A DNA stretch of 5,296 bases from an uncultured Bacilli bacterium (GTDB taxonomy: Bacteria; Bacillota_I; Bacilli_A; RF39; UBA660), in the NCBI GenBank assembly GCA_944329505.1, contig CALVIJ010000069.1, positions 1 to 5,296 of the forward strand. The letters run 5' to 3'. The notes beneath the pieces were generated by a model. That model did not search any database. It had not been told where the DNA came from and saw only the letters and a list, made by a program, of their open reading frames with translations. The first letter of the stretch is position 1, and each line of letters begins with the position of its first letter. Both the position numbers and the translations under genes were made by a program. This document shows, in pieces, positions 1 to 5,222 of the stretch.

Positions 1-530
1 TTAATGCGGTTATGGATAATTTCTTGAAAAAAGAAGTTACAAAAGATGAAAAAATTATAGAAAAAGCTACTAAAGGTAGTCAAAAAGAAAACGTTAGTAA
101 TAGTTTGATTTCTATTGCTGGTATTGATGATATTAAAGTTAATTTGGCTTCTTGTTGTAATCCAGTACCAGGAGATAGAATTGTAGGTTATATTACTAAA
201 GGCTATGGTATTACAGTTCATAGGATGATTTGTCCAAATGTTTCAAATTTAGACGAGAGATTAATTGAAGTAAAATGGAATACTGAAAGTAGTAAATTAC
301 CTACTAATATTTTAGTGAGAACTAGTAGTGATAATAATTCATTGATTGATATTATTTCAAAAGCAGCAAATAATGATATTCCAGTCAGAAAATTTAATAG
401 TCATCGTTCTAAAGAAGATGAAGCTATTGAAATGACAGTACTTGTCAATAATAAAGAACAACTGTTGAAATTAATGAATGATATAAAAATAATCCCTGAA
501 GTAACTGATGTGGAAAGGTTAATAAGATGA
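1..530 (+). CDS. relA: RelA/SpoT-family (p)ppGpp synthetase/hydrolase, C-terminal part (5' end outside window)
   Basis: The reading frame is open to the window's left edge (first full codon at 3), so the ATG at 12 is internal and the gene is partial. What is visible is the regulatory C-terminus of a long Rel protein. It starts with a charged, Lys-rich linker, followed by the zinc-finger/RIS domain with the signature ASCCNPVPGD. The Cys pair is at codons 153-158, and the matching His (219) and Cys (231) lie in TVHRMICPN. An ACT domain of about 75 residues ends at the TGA at 528-530. In the family these domains sense uncharged tRNA on the ribosome and control (p)ppGpp synthesis and hydrolysis in the N-terminal half, which cannot be seen here. 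The gene overlaps dtd by 4 nt (ATGA), a linkage common in Bacillota. The symbol rel/rsh would be equally valid, and the catalytic status is unknown. Confidence 0.93.
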   Translation, partial: NAVMDNFLKKEVTKDEKIIEKATKGSQKENVSNSLISIAGIDDIKVNLASCCNPVPGDRIVGYITKGYGITVHRMICPNVSNLDERLIEVKWNTESSKLPTNILVRTSSDNNSLIDIISKAANNDIPVRKFNSHRSKEDEAIEMTVLVNNKEQLLKLMNDIKIIPEVTDVERLIR

Positions 531-982
531 GAATACTTGTTCAAAGAAGTTTAGAATCTAGTGTTTCTGTTAATAATAAGATTATTGGAAAAATAGAAAA
601 CGGTTTGGTTTTATTTGTAGGGTTTACTTTAGGAGATAGTGAAAAAGAAATCGATTATTTAATTAATAAAGTTTTGAATTTACGAATTTTTGATGATGAA
701 AATGGAGTTATGAATAAATCTATTTTAGATGTGAATGGTGAGATTTTAAGTGTTTCGCAGTTTACCCTTTATGCAGATACTAAAAAGGGTAATAGACCGA
801 GTTATGTTAAAGCTTTAGATAGTATAAAAGCTAAAAAATTATATAAAATATTTAATGAAAGATTAAGTAATTATGTGAAAGTTGAAACTGGCGAGTTTGG
901 AGCAGACATGCTTGTTAATATTGGAAATGATGGACCAATAACAATTGCTTTAGAAAAGGAGTGTACAGATGACAAAAAATAG
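527..982 (+). CDS. dtd: D-aminoacyl-tRNA deacylase (Dtd)
   Basis: This 151-residue protein has the full family length (about 145-150). Dtd hydrolyses the ester bond of D-aminoacyl-tRNAs (and Gly-tRNA-Ala) in the cytoplasm, which keeps D-residues out of translation. Both active-site signatures are present: SVSQFTLYAD at about residues 75-84 (the SQxT motif) and NDGPITIAL at about 134-142 (the NxGPxT motif with the Gly-cisPro chirality filter). The N-terminus MRILVQRSLESSVSV matches the family's usual RVV-QR---A-V start. The ATG at 527 is supported by a Shine-Dalgarno GGAAAGG at 512-518 with an 8-nt spacer, and it overlaps the relA stop as ATGA, so translation is probably coupled. The C-terminal tail (after about residue 142) is short, charged and overlaps the next gene. 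No odd residues were seen. Confidence 0.95.
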   Translation: MRILVQRSLESSVSVNNKIIGKIENGLVLFVGFTLGDSEKEIDYLINKVLNLRIFDDENGVMNKSILDVNGEILSVSQFTLYADTKKGNRPSYVKALDSIKAKKLYKIFNERLSNYVKVETGEFGADMLVNIGNDGPITIALEKECTDDKK

Positions 983-2036
983 AATTGATTTTAAACTGGT
1001 TAATATTGTCTTATTTGTATTAGCCGTATATTTGGTATATCAAGCTAGAGATTTTTGGCTTGGAACAATTAGTGTAATATTTAAGATATTACTTCCATTC
1101 TTAATTGCCTTTGTGCTTGCATATGCCTTTTATCCAATTGTAAAAAAACTCACTGACAAAGGTGTTCCTAAAGCTTTAGCTATGCTTTTAGTTGTTGGTG
1201 GAGCAATAGGTGTGATTGTCCTAATTTTAGCATTAATTACTCCGACAATAATGTCTCAACTTACTAGTTTATTTAATGGTATTATTTCATTTTTAAAAGA
1301 GTTATCATCTGATTATAATATTGATTTTAAAGATATACAAAATACGTTGGCAACTAGTTTCAATAGCACTTTAGAAAAACTTGGAACTTATATTTCTAAT
1401 GGTGCACTTAGCTTTATTGGAGTATCTATTGATTATATTTCAAAAATATTTATAATTTTAGCATCATTTATTTACTTCTTAGCTGACATGGATAAAATCA
1501 GAAATTTTGTTAAAGAATATTTAAGTCATAAATCAAAGAAACTTTATAAGTATGTAGCAACCATTGATGACGAAATGAGAAAATATATTGTTGGATTTAT
1601 GAAAATTGTAGTTATATCATTCTTTGAATATACAATCACCTATACATTAATTGGTCATCCAAATGCTTTAATGCTTGGTACTTTAGCAGCTCTAGGTAAT
1701 TTAATTCCATATTTTGGAGGTATTATTACAAATGTTGTGGCAGCAATTACAGCATTTGTTATAAGTCCAGCTTTATTTATTAAAACTTGTATTGTATTTA
1801 TTGTATTTTCGGCTGTTGATGGTTATATAATTAATCCATTTGTTTATGGTAATAGTAATCAAGTTCATCCATTAGTTGTCATTATTTCTGTATTTGCAGG
1901 TGGAATATTATTTGGTGTACTTGGTATTGTAATTTCACTTCCAGTAGCCATCATTGTTATTGCAACATTCAAGTATTTTAAACAAGATATTATGAATATC
2001 AATAAAAAAAGAAAAAGATATAAAGTTATTAGATAA
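969..2036 (+). CDS. AI-2E family transporter (PF01594-type polytopic membrane protein)
   Basis: This 355-residue protein is strongly hydrophobic and has the usual length for the AI-2E/TqsA/YdiK-type superfamily. Likely membrane segments are at about residues 9-24, 34-55, 68-91, 146-171, 208-228, 233-263, 268-290 and 300-335. A soluble stretch (about 95-145) follows the third segment, as in the family. Family hallmarks are PFLIAFVLAYAFYPIV near the N-terminus, GNLIPYFGG at about 243-251, and INPFVYGNSNQVHPLVV followed by a Gly-rich FGVLGIVISLPVA in the last third. The C-terminal tail is basic (KKRKRYKVIR), as expected for a cytoplasmic end. Members are described as exporters of autoinducer-2 or as Na+/H+ antiporters, and the substrate here cannot be told. 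The ATG at 969 lies inside dtd (14-nt overlap) and is supported by AAAGGAG at 955-961 with a 7-nt spacer. The gene probably belongs to the relA-dtd operon. No clear terminator hairpin follows it. Confidence 0.9.
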   Translation: MTKNRIDFKLVNIVLFVLAVYLVYQARDFWLGTISVIFKILLPFLIAFVLAYAFYPIVKKLTDKGVPKALAMLLVVGGAIGVIVLILALITPTIMSQLTSLFNGIISFLKELSSDYNIDFKDIQNTLATSFNSTLEKLGTYISNGALSFIGVSIDYISKIFIILASFIYFLADMDKIRNFVKEYLSHKSKKLYKYVATIDDEMRKYIVGFMKIVVISFFEYTITYTLIGHPNALMLGTLAALGNLIPYFGGIITNVVAAITAFVISPALFIKTCIVFIVFSAVDGYIINPFVYGNSNQVHPLVVIISVFAGGILFGVLGIVISLPVAIIVIATFKYFKQDIMNINKKRKRYKVIR

Positions 2037-2061
2037 AATTTAATTTGATGCATATAATACT

Positions 2062-2090
2062 TTGACAATTGAAATTTAATATGATAATAT
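2062..2090 (+). promoter_or_regulatory. Sigma-A-type promoter for the T-box leader and proS
   Basis: A perfect -35 hexamer TTGACA lies at 2062-2067. The best-spaced -10 is TAATAT at 2085-2090 (17-nt spacer), preceded by TGA at 2082-2084, which makes an extended -10 (TGn). The overlapping GATAAT at 2083-2088 is closer to consensus but leaves only a 15-nt spacer. Either choice puts the transcription start at about 2095-2098, just before T-box Stem I. The position between the AI-2E gene stop and the leader RNA supports it as the proS promoter. Confidence 0.75.
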
Positions 2091-2247
2091 GAATTTGTAA
2101 ATTGATGACGAAAGAATATTAAATATTTCCTCATATAAAGCGAGCTTGGGTGGTGAGAGCAAGTTATGATAGTATTTAATTCCTACTTTCTGAGAGAAAT
2201 GCAAACATTTCCGGGTAAAACCGTTATCTTCAATTAAGTTAAATAAA

Positions 2248-2276
2248 AGGATGGTACCGTGCTTATATGCACTCCT
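2248..2276 (+). promoter_or_regulatory. T-box antiterminator element
   Basis: The sequence AGGATGGTACCGTGC (2248-2262) is a close match to the T-box consensus AGGGTGGNACCGCG. It folds as AGGA (2248-2251) with TCCT (2273-2276), the seven-base bulge TGGTACC (2252-2258), and GTGC (2259-2262) with GCAC (2269-2272) closing a TTATAT loop. This is the canonical antiterminator shape. The TGGT in the bulge is the part that pairs with the free NCCA end of uncharged tRNA (established for the class). Confidence 0.9.
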
Positions 2277-2295
2277 GTGGTTACTATCTTTTTTT
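2249..2295 (+). terminator. T-box attenuator terminator, alternative to the antiterminator
   Basis: GATGGTACC (2250-2258) can pair with GGTTACTATC (2279-2288), with one G-T wobble and one bulged T, and a run of seven Ts (2289-2295) follows directly. The apical GTGC/GCAC hairpin (2259-2272) can stay formed inside. This helix consumes the TGGT bulge and the 5' arm of the antiterminator, so the two folds exclude each other. Charged tRNA-Pro would leave this terminator formed and switch off proS. The pairing was found by eye and not scored for energy. Confidence 0.8.
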
Positions 2296-2316
2296 ATTTT
2301 TTAGGAGGAGTTTTTT

Positions 2317-4002
2317 ATGAAATTAAGTAATAGTTTTTTCTATACGATTAGAGACGATATTAAAGATGAAGATTCTAAAAGTGGTAATTTATTAGTCAGA
2401 AGTGGCATGGTTAAAAAAGAAGCTAGTGGAGTTTATATGTTTATGCCTATGGGACTTAGAGTTAAAAGAAAAATCGAAAATATTATTAGAGAAGAGATGG
2501 ATAGAGCGGGAGCTAATGAAGTGTTGATGCCAGCTTTAATACCTAGTGAGATTTTTCATAAGTCACATCGCTATGATTCATTCGGACCTGATATGTTTAA
2601 ATTAAATGATCGAAATAACCGTGAATTTTGTTTAGGTCCAACCCATGAAGAGTTATTTGTTATGGCCGCTTCTGAGAAAATTAAATCATATAGGGATTTA
2701 CCATTTAATATTTATCAAATTCAAGATAAATTTAGAGATGAAGCAAGACCTCGTTTTGGTTTAATTAGAACAAGAGAGTTTACAATGAAAGATGCTTACA
2801 GTTTTGATACTAATGGTGAAACTGGAGAGGTATCTTATCAAAAAATGGTTACAGCTTACAAAAACTCATTTGATAGAATGGGTATAGATTATAGAATTGT
2901 GCGAGCTGATACTGGTGTTATGGGTGGAGATTTATCTGAAGAATTTCAAGCAGTTACTGATATCGGTGAAGATGTTTTAGTAATGTGTGATAGTTGTGAT
3001 TTTGGTTCTAATATAGAAGTTGCTCCTGTAAAAGCCGAAGCGTTTGAAAAGGAAGAAACTAAGGAAATGGAACTTATAGAAACACCAGGTGCTAAAAGTA
3101 TTGAAGATATTGTATCTTTATTAAATATCGATATTAAAAAGACTGTTAAAACATTAGTTTATAATGTTGATGGCGAGATTGTATTTGCTTTAGTCAAAGG
3201 TGATAGAGATTTAAATGATACTAAGTTACGTAAGTTATTAAATGCAGAAAGTGTAGAAATGGCAACTGAAGAAGAATTAAAAACTGTAACAGATGCTTCA
3301 TTTGGTTCATTAGGCCCTATTGAAGTTAAAGCAAAAATAATTATCGATAATGAAGTTGCGAATATGAGTAATTTTGTTTGTGGTGCTAATAAAACAGGTT
3401 ATCATTATATTAATGTTAATTTGAGTGATTTTGAGGTTTACAAACAAGGCGATATTGTAAACATTCGTGAGGGTGATACTTGCCCAAAATGTGGCGGTAA
3501 GATTTATTTTAAAAAAGGTATTGAAATTGGAAATACTTTTAAACTTGGAACAAAATATTCTGAAGCTTTAAATTTAAATTACTTAGATGAAGAGAATCAT
3601 TTAAAACCTGTATATATGGGATGTTATGGTATTGGTGTTGCGAGATGTATGGCAGCTATAGCTGAACAAAAAGCTGATGAACATGGATTGGTATGGCCTG
3701 TTTCTGTCGCACCTTTTACTGTATGTATTACAATTATTAATGTAAAAGATGAGATTCAAAATAATTTAGCTATGGAGTTATATGATGAATTTAATAAACT
3801 TGGTATCGATGTTTTATTAGATGATAGAGATGAAAGAGCAGGAGTTAAGTTTAAAGATGCTGAACTTATAGGTATTCCATATAGAATCACTGTTGGTAAA
3901 AAAGCTAAAGATGGCATTTTAGAGTTAAAATCACGTGATGGTAAGATTGATACTGAAGTTTCTAAAGATAAAATAGTAGATGAAATTAAAAGTTATTTAT
4001 AA
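2317..4002 (+). CDS. proS: Prolyl-tRNA synthetase, bacterial type with INS editing domain
   Basis: This class II synthetase attaches proline to tRNA-Pro in the cytoplasm. At 561 residues it has the usual length of the bacterial (E. coli-like) form, about 565-570. Motif 1 lies around GANEVLMPALIP (65-76). Motif 2 is FRDEARPR (139-146) plus the loop up to MKDAYSF (157-163). Motif 3 is GCYGIGVAR (435-443). Between motifs 2 and 3 sits the INS domain (about 224-400), which deacylates mischarged Ala-tRNA-Pro. It shows CDSCDFGSN, the lysine-rich IKKTVKTL (273-280), GSLGP (330-334) and CPKCGG (389-394). The C-terminal anticodon-binding domain starts near HGLVWPVSVAPF (456-467) and contains DERAGVKFKDAELIGIPYR. 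The ATG at 2317 follows AGGAGG (2303-2308) with an 8-nt spacer. The gene is controlled by the proline T-box upstream and closed by the hairpin after its stop, so it is probably transcribed alone. Confidence 0.98.
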   Translation: MKLSNSFFYTIRDDIKDEDSKSGNLLVRSGMVKKEASGVYMFMPMGLRVKRKIENIIREEMDRAGANEVLMPALIPSEIFHKSHRYDSFGPDMFKLNDRNNREFCLGPTHEELFVMAASEKIKSYRDLPFNIYQIQDKFRDEARPRFGLIRTREFTMKDAYSFDTNGETGEVSYQKMVTAYKNSFDRMGIDYRIVRADTGVMGGDLSEEFQAVTDIGEDVLVMCDSCDFGSNIEVAPVKAEAFEKEETKEMELIETPGAKSIEDIVSLLNIDIKKTVKTLVYNVDGEIVFALVKGDRDLNDTKLRKLLNAESVEMATEEELKTVTDASFGSLGPIEVKAKIIIDNEVANMSNFVCGANKTGYHYINVNLSDFEVYKQGDIVNIREGDTCPKCGGKIYFKKGIEIGNTFKLGTKYSEALNLNYLDEENHLKPVYMGCYGIGVARCMAAIAEQKADEHGLVWPVSVAPFTVCITIINVKDEIQNNLAMELYDEFNKLGIDVLLDDRDERAGVKFKDAELIGIPYRITVGKKAKDGILELKSRDGKIDTEVSKDKIVDEIKSYL

Positions 4003-4026
4003 AAGTTCAAAATTTTGAACTTTTTT
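4001..4026 (+). terminator. Rho-independent terminator after proS
   Basis: A perfect inverted repeat AAAAGTTCAA (4001-4010) / TTGAACTTTT (4015-4024), with loop AATT, overlaps the proS stop codon. It runs into a T tract (4021-4026). The stem has only two G-C pairs, so it may be weak. Its symmetric A and T ends could also work for the opposite strand, but no minus-strand gene is seen. Confidence 0.75.
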
Positions 4027-4036
4027 AATTTTTAGA

Positions 4037-4387
4037 AAGGAAATTAGAACTTATGAATATAATACAGATAAAATAAAGAAATTATGGTATAGTAAAGATA
4101 AAGAATATTAATTTTTAGCCATCTTAGATTTTGATAAAGAAGAGCTTGAAAAGGTGGGGAATGGTGATAAATATATGATAGAGTTTAAGAAAAAAATCGA
4201 ATCATTAAATGATAGTAGGGAATACAAAGAATTTTTATCTGCAGAAGAGGACGCGAGGAAGAGATATAATACTTTTAAAGAGATAGGTAGAAGAGAAAGA
4301 AATATTGAGATTGTCAAAAATATGTTAAAAAAGAAAATGGATATTAAAGATATTTCTGAGATTACAGGTTTAAGAGTCTGTAAATAA
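4037..4387 (+). pseudogene. Degraded Rpn/PD-(D/E)XK nuclease 'putative transposase' remnant (C-terminal part)
   Basis: One reading frame from about 4037 to the TAA at 4385-4387 reads as the C-terminal part of the Rpn family (recombination-promoting nuclease/putative transposase, PDDEXK_2). It is broken by a TAA at 4109-4111. Before the stop it gives EYNTDKIKKLWYSKDKEY. After it, in the same frame, come LAILDFDKEELEK, then LSAEEDARKRYNTFKEIG, and a tail ending NMLKKKMDIKDISEITGL. These pieces occur in this order in intact members, which are usually about 250-300 residues. The N-terminal catalytic domain is missing: upstream in this frame there is only the proS terminator, and no start with a ribosome binding site exists. 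After TGL the frame ends in RVCK, while the +1 frame continues as SVNKIVRKK, so a late frameshift is also possible. A 77-codon stretch from GTG 4154 remains open but has no properly spaced Shine-Dalgarno. The family assignment is from memory of its signatures. Confidence 0.8.
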
Positions 4388-4396
4388 AATTGTTAG

Positions 4397-4431
4397 AAAA
4401 AAAGTGACATTATTTTGATGTTTCTTTTTTT
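4397..4431 (+). terminator. Hairpin terminator between the nuclease remnant and spoIIGA
   Basis: AAAAAAAGTGACAT (4397-4410) pairs with ATGTTTCTTTTTTT (4418-4431) with one T-T mismatch and one G-T wobble, around a TATTTTG loop. The 3' arm is itself the T tract. The A-rich 5' arm gives it bidirectional character. It probably insulates spoIIGA from transcription arriving from proS or from the remnant. Confidence 0.6.
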
Positions 4432-4436
4432 ATACT
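4404..4436 (+). promoter_or_regulatory. Possible spoIIG-like promoter with a long spacer
   Basis: TATACT at 4431-4436 is a good -10 (5 of 6). No -35 lies at 16-18 nt, but GTGACA (4404-4409, 5 of 6 to TTGACA) lies 21 nt upstream. The B. subtilis spoIIG promoter is known for a similarly stretched (22-nt) spacer and for needing phosphorylated Spo0A. No convincing 0A box (TGTCGAA-like) is visible here. The start site would fall at about 4443, leaving a leader of under ten bases before the ATG at 4452. This is a weak call: the true promoter may lie further upstream within the remnant. Confidence 0.25.
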
Positions 4437-4451
4437 GTTTTTGGTGGTTAT

Positions 4452-5222
4452 ATGACGGTATATATAGATGGCCTTCTGTTTTTGAATTTCTATTTGGATT
4501 TTTTATTACTTTTAACCTGTGTAGTTATTTTAAAGAGAAACGTTAAAATGTTTAGAATCATTTTAGGGGCTTTTGTTGGAAGTTTAACAATATTTGTTTT
4601 GTTTTTAAAAATAACTTCTTTAGAACTTTTTTTCATTAAAATTTATTTAAGTTTAATTATGTGCATTGTTTGTTTTAGTTATAAGGATTTGAAATCTTTT
4701 TTTATTAATGTAGGCACTTTTTATATGGTAAGTATTTTGCTTGGTGGTTTTTTATACTTTTTGAATATTACTTTTTCTTACAAACATAAAGGTATGTTAT
4801 TTTTCAATGATGGTTTTAGTATAAGTGCTTTATTTTTGATTATAATATCACCAATTGTTTTATATTTTTATGTGAAGCAAGTAAAACTTTTTAAACAAAA
4901 AATTGCCTGTAGTTTTAAGACGAATATATACATAGGTAGAAAAATCTTAAATTTAAATGGCTATTTGGATACTGGAAATACATTGTGCTATAAAAATAGA
5001 CCAGTGATTTTGACAAATATTGATAATACATTTAGAAATAAAAAAATATATATTCCATATATTGTTATAGGTGGGAGCGGGTTACTTGAATGTATAAAAG
5101 TGAGAAAAGTTGAAGTGATTGGTTTAGGTGTGTTTGAAAATGTTTATTTAGGTTTTAATAAAGATTTTAAGTTAGGTGAAGCTGATGTTTTATTAAATGG
5201 ACTTATGAAAGGGGAGATATAA
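4452..5222 (+). CDS. spoIIGA: SpoIIGA, membrane aspartic protease that processes pro-sigma-E
   Basis: SpoIIGA sits in the sporulation septum and cleaves pro-sigma-E in the mother cell after a signal from the forespore (SpoIIR, known from B. subtilis). The start MTVYIDGLLFLNFYLDFLLL is typical of the family. Five membrane segments can be seen at about residues 3-27, 35-53, 58-76, 83-107 and 123-141. A cytoplasmic protease domain (about 150-256) follows, with the catalytic motif LDTGNTL (Asp173) and the downstream block GGSGLLECIKV (207-217). At 256 residues it is shorter than the B. subtilis protein (about 309), but the core elements are present and the frame is intact. The ATG at 4452 has only a weak, close GGTGG (4443-4447, 4-nt spacer). 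The start is chosen on the conserved N-terminus. The stop overlaps the sigE start by one base. The ftsAZ genes that precede spoIIGA in Bacillus are absent here. Confidence 0.93.
   Translation: MTVYIDGLLFLNFYLDFLLLLTCVVILKRNVKMFRIILGAFVGSLTIFVLFLKITSLELFFIKIYLSLIMCIVCFSYKDLKSFFINVGTFYMVSILLGGFLYFLNITFSYKHKGMLFFNDGFSISALFLIIISPIVLYFYVKQVKLFKQKIACSFKTNIYIGRKILNLNGYLDTGNTLCYKNRPVILTNIDNTFRNKKIYIPYIVIGGSGLLECIKVRKVEVIGLGVFENVYLGFNKDFKLGEADVLLNGLMKGEI

Larger units (their letters stand above)
2101..2295 (+). promoter_or_regulatory. T-box riboswitch leader, tRNA-Pro specific (specifier CCU)
   Basis: This leader senses uncharged tRNA-Pro and lets transcription continue into proS. Stem I can be built by eye: GAAAG 2110-2114 with CTTTC 2186-2190, ATTAAATA 2118-2125 with TATTTAAT 2173-2180, TCATA 2131-2135 with TATGA 2165-2169, and CTTG 2145-2148 with CAAG 2160-2163. 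The distal part carries AGCGAGC (2139-2145) and the loop GGTGGTGAGAG (2149-2159), matching the conserved AG bulge and GGUUGGUG-like loop that contact the tRNA elbow. The GATGA/CTGAG flanks at its base resemble the usual K-turn. In the specifier loop (2181-2185, TCCTA) the triplet CCT at 2182-2184 reads as a proline codon, which agrees with the downstream gene. A hairpin GAAATG-CAAA-CATTTC (2196-2211) fits Stem III or a neighbouring stem. The T-box core follows at 2248-2262. Stem II and the IIA/B pseudoknot were not resolved. Confidence 0.93.

Noticed and set aside
12..14. ATG as the start of a small RIS-ACT protein
   Set aside because: The frame is open upstream to the window edge and no ribosome binding site precedes it. 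The sequence is the natural tail of a full-length Rel protein.
528..530. TGA as a recoded Trp codon (mollicute-like code)
   Set aside because: TGG is used for Trp throughout. The TGA falls exactly where the ACT domain should end and overlaps a well-supported dtd start.
2036..2077. Imperfect inverted repeat after the AI-2E gene (AAATTTAATTTG 2036-2047 with CAATTGAAATTT 2066-2077) as a terminator
   Set aside because: It has two mismatches, almost no G-C pairs, an 18-nt loop and no T tract after it. It also overlaps the proS -35 element, so it is most likely due to base composition.
1865..2134. Minus-strand open frame of 89 codons
   Set aside because: It lies mostly antisense to the end of the AI-2E gene and over the proS promoter. 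It has no recognisable protein features or ribosome binding site, so it is a shadow frame.
4108..4317. Minus-strand open frame of 69 codons
   Set aside because: It is antisense to the nuclease remnant. Its Leu/Ser-rich translation is what reverse reading of Lys/Glu-rich codons gives, and there is no start signal.
4154..4387. A separate intact small gene starting at GTG 4154
   Set aside because: Family-like sequence continues upstream of it in the same frame, across the TAA at 4109. The GTG has no spaced Shine-Dalgarno, so a pseudogene fragment explains it better.
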